A stretch of DNA of 64,000 bases from Nonomuraea montanisoli (GCF_013363975.1 NZ_JABWGN010000002.1:248001-312000), one strand, 5' to 3'. Numbered from the stretch's first letter, positions 9,201 to 18,226 are shown. Notes: generated by a model not told the origin, from the sequence alone. A program made the numbers and translations.

Positions 9201-9643
9201 GGCCGTATGCGCACCCACCTGGTCTGGACGGGTGGTTGGCCGGGACGGTGGCAGACCACGCTGAGCCAGCCCGGAGGCAGGCCCGTGGCAGCGAAGTGGC
9301 CGGTGCGGGCCAGGCGTCGGGTCAGCGTCAGATGAGGGGTGCGGACGTCGACGTGGCTGCCCTCTCCGGGATGGGGGACGATCTGCCCCGCCACGTCGAT
9401 GAGCCCGTCACCCACGGTCACCTCCAGGTCGAAGGTCAGTCCGGCAGCTACGAAACGGACCATCTTGCAGCCGTCCGCGCTTCGCACCTCGCGTGAGGCG
9501 GGGCACTCCGCAGGGACGGCTGTCACCGCTTGAGGGACCCGGAGCCCGTAGGCGTCGCGGGCGGCAGCGGAGACATGTTCTGGGAGCGGGTCGTGCCCGG
9601 CGGCAAGACGAAGCGCCGCCAGGAAATACTCTTCGTTGATCAT
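9197..9643 (-). CDS. Small CHAT-operon protein (helical N-terminus, beta-rich C-terminus)
   Basis: 148 residues. The N-terminal helix (MINEEYFLAALRLAAG...PEHVSAAARDAYGLR) resembles the short helical lead of proteins that sit between an ECF sigma factor and a CHAT protein in actinomycetes; the rest looks like a beta-sandwich (LTFDLEVTVGDGLIDVAGQI, HLTLTRRLARTGHF). No membrane segment. The ATG at 9643 overlaps the sigma factor stop (ATGA) and the stop overlaps the CHAT start, so all three are coupled. I do not know its role; an anti-sigma or adaptor function is an inference from position. Confidence 0.7.
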   Translation of the reverse strand: MINEEYFLAALRLAAGHDPLPEHVSAAARDAYGLRVPQAVTAVPAECPASREVRSADGCKMVRFVAAGLTFDLEVTVGDGLIDVAGQIVPHPGEGSHVDVRTPHLTLTRRLARTGHFAATGLPPGWLSVVCHRPGQPPVQTRWVRIRP

Positions 9644-10179
9644 TGCACCGTCTCCTGTTGGTGGATCAGAGTGCGCAATCTCTCCAGGCACCGCGATCTG
9701 GTTGGACCCACGCTGCCCACAGGCACGCCCAGTCGCCCCGCGACCTGCCGGTTGCCACAGTCGGTGGCCACCAGCCTGAGCAGGGTGCGGCATGGTTCGT
9801 GCAGGCCAGAGACCGCATTCCAGAGCCGGCGGCTGATGTCGGCCTCCAGGACGGCCGCCGCCGGATCAGGGTCGCCGGGCACGATCTCAGGCAAGGGAAC
9901 GCCGGGACGTTCCTTCCGGAGGATCAGCATCGCCTCACGACGAGTGGTCGTCGCGAGCCATGCGCCTATGCCCGATGGGTCCCTGATGGTGTGCAGATGC
10001 TCCAACAGGCGCAGCCACGCTCCCTGTACTGCGTCCGCCGCATCCGCTTCGCTCAAGCCACAGGCGCGGGCGGTTGCCCACATCCTGGGTCCGTACCTGG
10101 ACTCGAGCATGTCCCAGGCCCTCTGGTCGTCGTCGGCCGCCGCCTTGAGCAACTCACCTGAGTCTCGTGGCTCGTGCAC
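9640..10179 (-). CDS. ECF-type RNA polymerase sigma factor of the CHAT operon
   Basis: 179 residues with region 2 (DQRAWDMLESRYGPRMWATARACGLSEADAADAVQGAWLRL, abridged: DAVQGAWLRL is the region 2.3-2.4 core) and region 4 (LLRLVATDCGNRQVAGRLGV...SRCLERLR, a helix-turn-helix). The GTG start at 10179 has a strong site GAAGGAGG seven bases upstream. It lies 65 bp after the S8 protease and overlaps the next gene by ATGA. It probably drives its own operon, but no matching promoter motif was identified. Confidence 0.85.
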   Translation of the reverse strand: MHEPRDSGELLKAAADDDQRAWDMLESRYGPRMWATARACGLSEADAADAVQGAWLRLLEHLHTIRDPSGIGAWLATTTRREAMLILRKERPGVPLPEIVPGDPDPAAAVLEADISRRLWNAVSGLHEPCRTLLRLVATDCGNRQVAGRLGVPVGSVGPTRSRCLERLRTLIHQQETVQ

Positions 10180-10244
10180 GCGGCCTCCTTCGCCCGGTCT
10201 ACGAGGCTGCCTCCTCGTAACTGGCCGAGGACTGAGCGTAAACT

Positions 10245-11258
10245 CTACAGACTTGACGGGACGAGAGACCCCAGATCAGGGATTTGCCTGGCCCTCGCCG
10301 GATCCAGCACGCGCATGGCCGCCTCCTGCGCCGGCCGGTCCCGCGCCGCGTCGGCGATCGCGCCCGCCACCAGGGCGGCGGCGAAGGACGTCCCGCTCCA
10401 CGCGGCGTACCCCTCGAACTCCGCGGTCTCCAGATAACTGCTGGTCAGCCACTCGCCGCGGGCGCACGCGTCGACCCAGGTGCCGTGGGCGGTGAACGGC
10501 GCCGGCCGCTGCTCCGCGGCGTCCACCGCGCCCACCGCGATCACCCCCTGCAGCGCGGCCGGCCAGAACGGCCGGTCGTCGGCCGTGTTGCCCGCGCAGG
10601 CCACCTTCACCGTGTCGGGCAGCCCCCTGAGCGCGTCGGCCAGCAGGGGCGGCGGGCGGTCGTCGAAGGTGTAGCAGCCGAAGGAGAGGTTGACCACCTG
10701 GGGGGCCCGCTCCCGCATCCGGTTCAGCGCCCGGATCACCGTCGCCTCGTCGCCGACGCCGTCACCGTCGAGGACCCGCCGCACGCACAGCGACACGCCC
10801 GGCGCGCGGCGCAGGATGAGCCCGGCCAGGAACGTGCCATGGCCGGCCTGCGCGCCCTCGGCGGCGTCGCCGTCGTCGCGGCCGAGGTCGCCGTACCAGT
10901 CGCTGGACTCCCACCACGGATGCTTGGCGACACCCGTGTCGAGCAGGCCCACCAGCACGGGCGAGCGGCCCCTGGCGGGCCGGCTCGGGGCGGGGCGCAC
11001 CGGGAACGGCCGCGACGCCGGGCCGCCGAAGAACAGCGGCTGGCCGGCGACCACGTGGTTGGGCGAGGCCCGGAAGCCGCGGTCGCGGAGATCGCAGGCG
11101 ATCTCGCACACGTCGACACCGCGTGACAGATGGATCACGCAGACGCCGTCGCCCTCGGAGACCGCCTGGGTCCAGCGCGCCACCGCGGACAGGGCGCTGC
11201 GGTCGGTGAGCACCTGACCTGGGCGGATGAGCGCCTCGCCGGCATATTCGATGTCCAT
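10245..11258 (-). CDS. Intracellular subtilisin-like (S8) serine protease
   Basis: 337 residues from the ATG at 11258 (MDIEYAGEALIRPGQVL, the usual opening of this cytoplasmic type); an upstream TTG start at 11312 is less likely. The triad is complete: Asp107 in VGLLDTGV, His140 in GHGTFLAG, Ser291 in SGTSFAAALVAG, with the oxyanion Asn224 in CAGN. There is no signal peptide or cell-wall domain, so it should act inside the cell. It is the first gene of the S8-sigma-small protein-CHAT operon, and a role in activating or being activated by the CHAT protease is inferred. Confidence 0.85.
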   Translation of the reverse strand: MDIEYAGEALIRPGQVLTDRSALSAVARWTQAVSEGDGVCVIHLSRGVDVCEIACDLRDRGFRASPNHVVAGQPLFFGGPASRPFPVRPAPSRPARGRSPVLVGLLDTGVAKHPWWESSDWYGDLGRDDGDAAEGAQAGHGTFLAGLILRRAPGVSLCVRRVLDGDGVGDEATVIRALNRMRERAPQVVNLSFGCYTFDDRPPPLLADALRGLPDTVKVACAGNTADDRPFWPAALQGVIAVGAVDAAEQRPAPFTAHGTWVDACARGEWLTSSYLETAEFEGYAAWSGTSFAAALVAGAIADAARDRPAQEAAMRVLDPARARQIPDLGSLVPSSL

Positions 11259-11434
11259 GTGCCGGTACCTATCCCCGAGGAGGCCCTGTGTCACGTGCCA
11301 CAGCCGCAACAAGTTGGTATGGGCCCCCTCTGGTGCCGGATTGCGACCGACGGTAGTCTCTCCCTAGTCACTTGTGATCATCCCAGGACGAGGCCGTTGG
11401 GGAAGGCGCACCTCGTACCGAAACGGGAGGTCCG

Positions 11435-11929
11435 GTGTCTGCTCGTGGCGTGCTCTACGTCCACTCGGCTCAGCCCGCGCTGTGCCCTCATATCGAATGG
11501 GCGGTCGCGGGTGTCCTTGGCGTGCCCGTGGACCTGACGTGGACGCCGCAACCTGCCGCGCCCAACGTCGTGCGGGCGCAGGCGGAGTGGGAGGGCCGCC
11601 CCGGCATCGCGGCCGCCATCACGTCCTCGCTCATGGGCTGGCAGCGCATCAGGTTCGAGATCACCGAGGACGCCTCGCCGGGCGTCGACGGGTCCCGTCA
11701 CGCCTACACGCCGACGCTCGGCGCCTTCAGCGCGGTGATCGGGGCGGCGGGCGACATCATGATCCCTGAGGACCGCCTGCGCACGGTGATGATGACGGCC
11801 GCCCAGGGGCGGTGCGTGCTGGAGGACGAGCTGGACAAGCTGCTCGGCAGGCCGTGGGACGAGGAGCTGGAGCCGTTCCGCTACGCGGGCGACGGCGCCC
11901 CGGTCCGCTGGCTGCACGCCGCCGTCTGA
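11435..11929 (+). CDS. DUF3145 family protein
   Basis: 164 residues starting from GTG after an AGGTCCG-type site (GGGAGGTCCG, 11424-11433). The opening ARGVLYVHSAQPALCPHIEW and the segment RPWDEELEPFRYAGDGAPVRWLHA identify the actinobacterial DUF3145 family, of unknown function. It habitually lies beside the fatty acid synthase operon, as here, converging on accD. Confidence 0.88.
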   Translation: MSARGVLYVHSAQPALCPHIEWAVAGVLGVPVDLTWTPQPAAPNVVRAQAEWEGRPGIAAAITSSLMGWQRIRFEITEDASPGVDGSRHAYTPTLGAFSAVIGAAGDIMIPEDRLRTVMMTAAQGRCVLEDELDKLLGRPWDEELEPFRYAGDGAPVRWLHAAV

Positions 11930-12044
11930 CCCGCGCCGCCCGGCCGGCGGCCTCCCGCGGCCGGATACCCGTCAACGCCGATGGGCCCCGCACCTGGGGA
12001 AGGTGCGGGGCCCATCGGGGTTGTCCGGGATGCGGCCGCCCTGG

Positions 12045-13469
12045 TTACAGGGGGATGTTGCCGTGCGCGCCGCGGGCCGGGGTGGCCTGGGCGAGCACCT
12101 TGGCGATCGCGCCGCGTGTCTGCTCGGGCGCGACGACCTCGTCGATCACGCCCAGGTCCTGGGCGCGGGCCAGGCCGCCGGCCAGCTTCTCGTGCTCCTG
12201 GGCCAGGCGCTGCTCCAGCTCCGCCCGCTCCTCCTCCGGCGCCGCCGCCAGCTCGCGCCGCTTGAGGATGCGCACCGCGGCGACCGCGCCCATGACCGCG
12301 ATCTCGGTCGTCGGCCAGGCGAACACCTTGGTGGCGCCGAGCGCGCGGGAGTTCATCGCGATGTACGCGCCGCCGTACGCCTTGCGGGTGACCAGCGTGA
12401 CGCGCGGCACGGACGCCTCGGCGAAGGCGTGCAGCAGCTTGGCGCCGCGGCGGACCACGCCGTCGTGCTCCTGGCCGACGCCCGGCAGGTAGCCGGGGAC
12501 GTCCACGAGGACGACCAGCGGCACCCCGAAGGCGTCGCACATGCGCACGAAGCGGGCGGCCTTCTCCGCGGAGGTCGCGTCGAGGCAGCCGCCGAGTCGC
12601 ATCGGGTTGTTGGCGATCACGCCCACGGTCCGGCCGCCGAGCCGGCCGAGGGTGGTGACGATGTTGGGCGCCCACTTGGGGTGCAGCTCCACGCCGGGCT
12701 CGTCGAGCAGGCCGTTGACCAGCGGCTTGACGTCGTAGGCGCGGCGCGCCGATTCGGGCAGCAGGCTGGAGAAGTCGACCTCGTCCACGGCGGAGGCGCG
12801 CACCCGGCCCTGGTGGCCGAGCAGGACGGCGAGCTGGCGCGCCTTGAGCAGCGCGTCGGTCTCGGTCTTGGTGACGACGTGGACGACGCCGCTGCGCTTG
12901 CTGTGGGGCTCGGGGCCGCCCAGCGCCGCGCTGTCGACGTCCTCGCCGGTGACGCTGCGCACCACGTCGGGGCCGGTGACGAAGATGCGGCCGGAGTCGG
13001 CCAGGATGACCAGGTCGGTGAGCGCCGGGCCGTAGGCGGCGCCGCCCGCGGCGGGGCCGACGACCACGGAGATCTGCGGGACGACGCCGGACGCCTTGGT
13101 CATGGCGGCGAAGACCCGGCCGACGGCGTGCAGCGACTCGACGCCTTCGGCGAGTCGCGCACCGCCGGAGTGCCAGATCCCGATGACCGGCACCCGCTCT
13201 CGGACGGCCACGTCGTAGGCGTGCACGATGTGCTCGCAGCCCTCGCTGCCCATCGCGCCGCCCTGGAAGCGGGCGTCACTGCAGAACGCGACGACGGGGA
13301 CACCCTCGACGCGGCCCATCGCGGCGAGCACGCCGCTCTTGTCCTCAGGAGTGATCAGCCGCAGCGAGCCCTCGTCGAGCAGCGCGGCCAGGCGGACGGC
13401 GGGGTCGCGGGGATCAGCGGGCTCCTGATCGGAGCCCGTGTCCACCACCCTGTTGTCCAGCACGGTCAT
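12045..13469 (-). CDS. accD: Acyl-CoA carboxylase carboxyltransferase (beta) subunit of the FAS II operon
   Basis: 474 residues of the carboxyltransferase family, with paired crotonase-type halves: glycine-rich oxyanion segments GIWHSGGARLAEG and VVGPAAGGAAYGPAL in the N-half, and VDVPGYLPGVGQEHDGVVRRGAKLL plus TRKAYGGAYIAM in the C-half (each quoted part shorter in the enzyme's own motif). It makes malonyl-CoA (or methylmalonyl-CoA) together with a biotinylated alpha subunit encoded elsewhere. The ATG directly follows the fabF stop with no gap. Position at the end of the fab operon is that of mycobacterial accD6. Confidence 0.88.
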   Translation of the reverse strand: MTVLDNRVVDTGSDQEPADPRDPAVRLAALLDEGSLRLITPEDKSGVLAAMGRVEGVPVVAFCSDARFQGGAMGSEGCEHIVHAYDVAVRERVPVIGIWHSGGARLAEGVESLHAVGRVFAAMTKASGVVPQISVVVGPAAGGAAYGPALTDLVILADSGRIFVTGPDVVRSVTGEDVDSAALGGPEPHSKRSGVVHVVTKTETDALLKARQLAVLLGHQGRVRASAVDEVDFSSLLPESARRAYDVKPLVNGLLDEPGVELHPKWAPNIVTTLGRLGGRTVGVIANNPMRLGGCLDATSAEKAARFVRMCDAFGVPLVVLVDVPGYLPGVGQEHDGVVRRGAKLLHAFAEASVPRVTLVTRKAYGGAYIAMNSRALGATKVFAWPTTEIAVMGAVAAVRILKRRELAAAPEEERAELEQRLAQEHEKLAGGLARAQDLGVIDEVVAPEQTRGAIAKVLAQATPARGAHGNIPL

Positions 13470-14702
13470 TCAGGCTCCCTTGAAGACGACGGTGGCGTTG
13501 TGCCCGCCGAAGCCGAACGAGTTGTTCACCGCGGCGATGTCACCGGCGGGCAGCTCGCGGTTGGCGCCGCGGACGATCTCCACCTCGATCCCGTCGTCGG
13601 GGTCGGACAGGTTGATCGTCGCGGGGACGATCCGCTCCTGCAGCGCCTTGATCGTGAACACCGACTCGATGCCGCCCGCGCCGCCCAGCAGGTGGCCGGT
13701 CATGGACTTGGTCGAGGTGACCAGCGGGTGGGTGCCGATGGCCTTGGCGATCGCCTGCACCTCGACGACGTCGCCCGCCGGGGTCGAGGTGGCGTGGGCG
13801 TTGACGTGCTTGACGTCCAGGCCGGCGATGTCGGCGTCGTTGAGCGCCTGGGTCATCGCCATGATGACGCCGCGGCCCTCCGGCTCCGGCTGGGTGATGT
13901 GGTGGGAGTCGGCGGAGTAGCCGACGCCCGCGGCGTAGGCGTAGATCCGCGCGCCCCGCGCCCGGGCGTGCTCCTCGGACTCCAGCACGATGATGCCGGC
14001 GCCCTCGCCGAGCACGAAGCCGTCACGTTCGCGGTCCCACGGCCGCGACGCGCCGGCCGGGTCGTCGTTGCGGGTGGACATGGCCCGCGCGGCGGCGAAG
14101 GCCGCCACGTTGAGGCCGTGGATCGCGGCCTCGGTGCCGCCGGCCACGACGACGTCGGCGCGCCCGGACCTGATCATGTCCATGGCGTAGCCGATGGCCT
14201 CGGCGCCGGAGGCGCAGGCGGACACGGTGGCGTGCACGCCGGCCTGGGCGCCGAGGTCGAGGCCGACCCACGCGGCCGGGCCGTTCGGCATGAGCATCGG
14301 CACGGTGAACGGCGAGAGCCGGTTCCAGCCGCGCTCCTTGTAGGTGTCGTAGGCCGACAGCGTCGTGTTGATGCCGCCGATGCCGCTGGACACCACGACG
14401 CCGAGCCGCTCGGGCGCGACGCCGGGAGCGCCCGCGTCCTGCCACGCCTCGCGCGCCGCCACGAGGGCGAACTGCTCGCTGCGGTCGAGACGGCGGGCTT
14501 CGGGCCTGGGCAGCACCTCGGTCGGGTCAACCGCGGCCGTCCCCGCGAACTTCACGGGGACGGTGTCGACCCAGTCCTCGGTGATGCTGTTGACGCCCGA
14601 CTGACCGGCGAGGAGCGCCGACCAGGTCGAGGTGACGTCTCCACCGACGGGCGTCGTCGCGCCGAGCCCGGTGACGACGACACGTACCCGGTTCGCACTC
14701 AC
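13470..14702 (-). CDS. fabF: 3-oxoacyl-ACP synthase II (FabF)
   Basis: 410 residues, KASI/II thiolase fold. Active-site Cys lies in VSACASGAEAIG, the two histidines in NAHATSTPAGD and FGFGGHNATVVF. It extends acyl-ACP with malonyl-ACP in type II fatty acid synthesis. The GTG start at 14702 has AAGGAGCG ten bases upstream. It is the fourth gene of the fabD-fabH-acpP-fabF-accD run. Confidence 0.93.
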   Translation of the reverse strand: MSANRVRVVVTGLGATTPVGGDVTSTWSALLAGQSGVNSITEDWVDTVPVKFAGTAAVDPTEVLPRPEARRLDRSEQFALVAAREAWQDAGAPGVAPERLGVVVSSGIGGINTTLSAYDTYKERGWNRLSPFTVPMLMPNGPAAWVGLDLGAQAGVHATVSACASGAEAIGYAMDMIRSGRADVVVAGGTEAAIHGLNVAAFAAARAMSTRNDDPAGASRPWDRERDGFVLGEGAGIIVLESEEHARARGARIYAYAAGVGYSADSHHITQPEPEGRGVIMAMTQALNDADIAGLDVKHVNAHATSTPAGDVVEVQAIAKAIGTHPLVTSTKSMTGHLLGGAGGIESVFTIKALQERIVPATINLSDPDDGIEVEIVRGANRELPAGDIAAVNNSFGFGGHNATVVFKGA

Positions 14703-14773
14703 GTTTCGCGCTCCTTGTCGATCAGTAGGGGTGAAGGTTCACGCGATCGGCGGCCCGGAGGCCGCGACGATCG

Positions 14774-15013
14774 TCAGTTCTGGATGAAGGTGAGGACGTC
14801 CTTGACCGTCTTCAGGTTCTTGAGCTGGTCGTCGGGGATCTCGACGCCGAACTCGTCCTGGGCGGCCACGGCGATCTCGACCATGGACAGGGAGTCGATG
14901 TCGAGGTCGTCCACGAAGCTCTTCTCGGGCGTCACCTCGGAGGCCGGGATACCGGTGATCTCGTTGATGATCTTGCCGAGGCCTTCGAGGATCTCCTGCT
15001 CGGTGGCAGCCAT
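14774..15013 (-). CDS. acpP: Acyl carrier protein
   Basis: 79 residues, acidic, with the phosphopantetheine serine in DLDIDSLSMVEI. It carries the growing acyl chain between the fab enzymes. The ATG is preceded by AAAGGAGAACGACGAC, a strong ribosome-binding site suited to an abundant protein. Confidence 0.95.
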   Translation of the reverse strand: MAATEQEILEGLGKIINEITGIPASEVTPEKSFVDDLDIDSLSMVEIAVAAQDEFGVEIPDDQLKNLKTVKDVLTFIQN

Positions 15014-15100
15014 GTCGTCGTTCTCCTTTGGGTTCTATCTGGTTCTGTACGGCTCGCGCCGTACAAGCTGAGACCGGTGCGGCGGGAGCCGTACCGGATC

Positions 15101-16057
15101 CTACGGAACCTCGATCACTTGGCCCGCATAGGTGAGGCCGGCGCCGAAGCCCAGAACGAGCGCGAGGTCGCCGGAGCGGACCTCGCCGCGCTCGATCATG
15201 CGCGAGAGCGCCAGCGGGATGGACGCCGCCGAGGTGTTGCCGGCGGTGACGATGTCACGCGCGACCACGGCCTTGTCGGCGCCGAGCTTGCGCGCGATCG
15301 CCTCGATGATGCGCAGGTTGGCCTGGTGCGGCACGAACGCGGCCAGCTCCGACGGATCGACGCCGGCGCGCTCGCACGCCTCCCTGGCCACCGGGTGCAG
15401 CGCGGTGGTGGCCCAGCGGAACACCGCCTGGCCCTCCTGGTGGAGGCTGTCGTCGCGGTCGTTGATGATGATCGCGTCGGACTTGTCGCCGGAGCTGCCC
15501 CACACGACCGGCCCGATCCCGGGCGTGTCGGACGGGGCCACCACCGCGGCCCCCGCGCCGTCGGCGAAGATCACGGCGGTGGACCGGTCGGTCGGGTCCA
15601 CCCACTGCGACAGCTTCTCGGAGCCGATGACCAGCACGTTGCGCGCCGCGCCGCCGCGTACGGCGGCGCTGGCGGTGGCCAGCGCGTAGCAGAAGCCGGC
15701 GCAGGCGGCGTTGACGTCGAACGCGCCGGGCGCCTGGATGCCGAGCCGGTGGGCGACCACGGCGGCGGCGTTGGGGATCTGCGTCTCCAGCGTGCAGGTG
15801 GCGACGATCACCAGGTCGATGTCGCTCGCCGACAGGCCGCTGGCGGCCAGCGCCTTGCCGCCGGCCTGGACGGCCATGTCCTCGACCGACTCGCCCTCGG
15901 CGGCGATGCGGCGCTCCCGGATGCCGACCCGGGACTGGATCCACTCGTCGTTGGTGTCCATGACCTTGGCCAGGTCGTCGTTGGTGACGATGGTGGCCGG
16001 CTGGTAGTGGCCGAAGGCCAGGATCTTCGCGCCGGGCGCGACGTCGGGGATCCTCAC
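15101..16057 (-). CDS. fabH: 3-oxoacyl-ACP synthase III (FabH)
   Basis: 318 residues from the GTG at 16057, which overlaps the fabD stop as GTGA; longer upstream readings in this frame are arginine-rich and not conserved. Catalytic residues: Cys in NAACAGFCYAL, His in FVPHQANLRII, Asn in AGNTSAASIPLAL. It condenses an acyl-CoA starter with malonyl-ACP; in actinomycetes branched starters are common, which would fit iso/anteiso lipids. Confidence 0.93.
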   Translation of the reverse strand: MRIPDVAPGAKILAFGHYQPATIVTNDDLAKVMDTNDEWIQSRVGIRERRIAAEGESVEDMAVQAGGKALAASGLSASDIDLVIVATCTLETQIPNAAAVVAHRLGIQAPGAFDVNAACAGFCYALATASAAVRGGAARNVLVIGSEKLSQWVDPTDRSTAVIFADGAGAAVVAPSDTPGIGPVVWGSSGDKSDAIIINDRDDSLHQEGQAVFRWATTALHPVAREACERAGVDPSELAAFVPHQANLRIIEAIARKLGADKAVVARDIVTAGNTSAASIPLALSRMIERGEVRSGDLALVLGFGAGLTYAGQVIEVP

Positions 16058-16962
16058 TTGATCAGCTCCTTGGCCGCGTCGAGGTCGTCGGGGGTCTTCA
16101 GCGCGACGGTCTTCACGCCCCGCAGCGCGCGCTTGGCCAGGCCGGTCAGGGTGCCGCCGGGCAGCAGCTCGATGATCGCGGTGACGCCCTGGTCGGCCAT
16201 CGTGGCCATGCAGGAGTCCCACCGGACGGGGCTGCTGACCTGCTTGACCAGCCGGTCGAGGAAGTCGGCGCCGCTCGTGACGACCTGGCCGTCGGCGTTG
16301 GACAGCAGCCGCACGGACGGGTCGGCGGGCGTCACGCCGAGCGCGGCGTCGCGCAGGGTGGCGACGGCCGGAGCCATGTGGACGGTGTGGAAGGCGCCCG
16401 CGACGGCGAGCGGGCGCAGCCGGGCGCGCTCGGGGGCGTCGTCCTGGAAGGCGGCGAGCTGCTCCAGCGTGCCGCCGGCGACGATCTGGCCGGCGCCGTT
16501 GATGTTGGCGGGGGTCAGGCCGTGCCGCTCGATGGCGGCGAGCACCTCGGCCTCGTCGCCGCCGAGCACCGCGGTCATGCCGGTCTCGGTGACGGCCGCG
16601 GCCTTGGCCATGGCCTGGGCGCGCTCACGCACCAGCGTGAGGGCCTGCTCGGCGGTGAGCGCCCCGGCGAGCGCGGCGGCGGCGAACTCGCCCACGCTGT
16701 GCCCGGCCACCAGCTCGGGCTGGACGCCGAGCGCCTCGGCGGAGGCCAGCGCGGCGGCCACGAGCAGGGGCTGGGCGACCGCGGTGTCGCGGATCTCGTC
16801 GGCCCCGGCCGTCGTGCCATAGGTGATGAGGTCCAGGCCCACGACCTCGGACCACCCGGCGAGCCGGTCGGCCAGACCCGGCAGCTCAAGCCAGGGTGTC
16901 AGGAAACCTGGGGTCTGGGCGCCCTGGCCCGGAGCGACGATTGCAAGCACAAAAACCACCAT
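16054..16962 (-). CDS. fabD: Malonyl-CoA:ACP acyltransferase (FabD)
   Basis: Up to 302 residues; the oxyanion motif is IVAPGQGAQTPGF and the nucleophile Ser lies in VAGHSVGEFAAAAL. It loads malonyl groups onto AcpP. The ATG at 16962 gives MVVFVLAIVAPG; the GTG at 16950 would give the more usual start just before LAIVAPGQG, so the exact start is open. First gene of the fab operon, 91 bp after fasR, with a predicted promoter and palindrome between them. Confidence 0.92.
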   Translation of the reverse strand: MVVFVLAIVAPGQGAQTPGFLTPWLELPGLADRLAGWSEVVGLDLITYGTTAGADEIRDTAVAQPLLVAAALASAEALGVQPELVAGHSVGEFAAAALAGALTAEQALTLVRERAQAMAKAAAVTETGMTAVLGGDEAEVLAAIERHGLTPANINGAGQIVAGGTLEQLAAFQDDAPERARLRPLAVAGAFHTVHMAPAVATLRDAALGVTPADPSVRLLSNADGQVVTSGADFLDRLVKQVSSPVRWDSCMATMADQGVTAIIELLPGGTLTGLAKRALRGVKTVALKTPDDLDAAKELIK

Positions 16963-16984
16963 GCCCTGTAGAGGTTCGACACGC

Positions 16985-17013
16985 GGCTAAGGATCCGTAC
17001 GAACTTTGTCCAA
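16985..17013 (-). promoter_or_regulatory. Predicted promoter of the fab operon
   Basis: On the minus strand TTGGAC and TTAGCC are separated by 17 nt, in the gap between fasR and fabD. The -35 is good, the -10 weak, as expected of a promoter needing an activator. Confidence 0.45.
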
Positions 17014-17020
17014 CACCTTT

Positions 17021-17035
17021 TGTAGGGTTCCTACA
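17021..17035 (-). promoter_or_regulatory. Palindrome upstream of the fab promoter, candidate FasR operator
   Basis: TGTAGG-GTT-CCTACA is a perfect 6-bp inverted repeat directly upstream of the predicted -35, centred near -50 from the likely start site. FasR of Streptomyces coelicolor is a known activator of fabDHPF; that this palindrome is its site here is inference. Confidence 0.4.
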
Positions 17036-17053
17036 GTGGGGGTTTCGGGATGA

Positions 17054-18226
17054 TTACGTTAGGGCCCGCCATGTTACGGCGCTCTCCGAGAGCCGCCCCA
17101 GAATGAGGCCGACCTGGAGGGTGAAGGCGGAGCGTCCCTCGGTCGGCTGGTAGCCGGTCAGTTCCGTGATCTTGCGCAGGCGGTAGCGGACCGTGTTGGG
17201 GTGCACGAAGAGCAGCCGCGCCGTGGCCTCCAGCGAGGTGCCCTGCTCCAGGTACGTGGCCAGCGTGTCGAGCAGCGGCGTGCCCGCCAGCGGCAGGTAG
17301 ACGTTCTCCACGAGCTGCTCGCGGGCGTCCTCGTCGCCGTCGAGCGCCCGCTCGGCGAGCAGGTCGTCGGCGTGCACGGGCCGGGGCGCGTCGGGCCAGC
17401 CGGACGACGCCTTCAGCCCGGCCAGGGCGGCCCGCGCGGAGCGCGCGGCGGCGTGCAGGTCGGGCACCTCCGGCCCGATGACGATCGGCCCCGGCCCGAA
17501 GCGGGCCACCACCTGCCGGGCCGCTTCGTTGACGCTGCCCGCGCCGCCCACGATGACGATCAGCCGGTCGGCCTGCACCCCGGCCAGCAGGTCCATGCCG
17601 ATGCGGCGGCCCTTCTCGCGCAGCCCGTCGATCACCGCGCGCGGGTCGTCGTCGGGGGCGTGCCCGGCGATGACGACCACGGGGGAGGAGGTCCAGCCGA
17701 GCGCGGCGGCCCACGAGTGGAGCCCGTCGTCCACCTCGCCCCGCACCAGCGCGTCGACGATCAGCGCCTCCAGCCGGGCGTCCCAGGAGCCGCGCGCCTC
17801 GGCCTCGCGGGCGTAGACCTGGGCGGCGGCGAAGGCCACGTCGCGGGTGTAGCGCAGCATGGCCTGCTGGAGCTGGTCCTCGCCGCCGGGCGCGGCCAGC
17901 TCGTCGCTCTGCGCCTCGACGACCTCCACGACGATCCGCACGATGTCGACCGTCTGCTGGAGCGAGATCGAGCGCTTCAGCTCGCGCGGCGCCGTGCCGA
18001 AGAACTCGATGCTGGGCGTCGGCCGGTTCTCGCCGGCGTGCTGGAACCACTCGACGAACGCGGCGATCCCGGCCTGCGCCACCAGGCCCACCCAGGAGCG
18101 GTCCTCGGCGCTGAGCGCGCGGAACCACGGCAGTTGCTCGTCCATCCGCGCCATGGCCGCCGTGCCGAGCGCGCCCATGGCGCGCTCCAGCCTGCGGGTG
18201 GTGTCCTCCCGGGTCCGGTCCGTCAC
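17054..18226 (-). CDS. fasR: FasR-like transcriptional activator of fatty acid synthesis (PucR type)
   Basis: 390 residues. The C-terminus carries the PucR-type helix-turn-helix (GTSLEATARLLFVHPNTVRY, RLRKITELTGYQP); the N-terminal two thirds form the ligand domain (PWFRALSAEDRSWVGLVAQA). Sequence and place, just upstream of fabD on the same strand, match Streptomyces FasR (SCO2386), which activates fabDHPF. It is not related to the TetR protein called FasR in mycobacteria. Confidence 0.88.
   Translation of the reverse strand: MTDRTREDTTRRLERAMGALGTAAMARMDEQLPWFRALSAEDRSWVGLVAQAGIAAFVEWFQHAGENRPTPSIEFFGTAPRELKRSISLQQTVDIVRIVVEVVEAQSDELAAPGGEDQLQQAMLRYTRDVAFAAAQVYAREAEARGSWDARLEALIVDALVRGEVDDGLHSWAAALGWTSSPVVVIAGHAPDDDPRAVIDGLREKGRRIGMDLLAGVQADRLIVIVGGAGSVNEAARQVVARFGPGPIVIGPEVPDLHAAARSARAALAGLKASSGWPDAPRPVHADDLLAERALDGDEDAREQLVENVYLPLAGTPLLDTLATYLEQGTSLEATARLLFVHPNTVRYRLRKITELTGYQPTEGRSAFTLQVGLILGRLSESAVTWRALT

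Noticed and set aside
6456..9335. 959-codon open frame on the plus strand
   Set aside because: It mirrors the CHAT gene; the translation is Gln/Arg/Gly-rich without any family character.
12003..15071. 1022-codon open frame on the plus strand
   Set aside because: It is the antisense of accD, fabF and acpP, open only because of the high GC content.
12045..16962. Polyketide biosynthetic cluster
   Set aside because: The ketosynthases, ACP and acyltransferase are the single-copy FAS II set with FasR and DUF3145 next to it; no tailoring genes.
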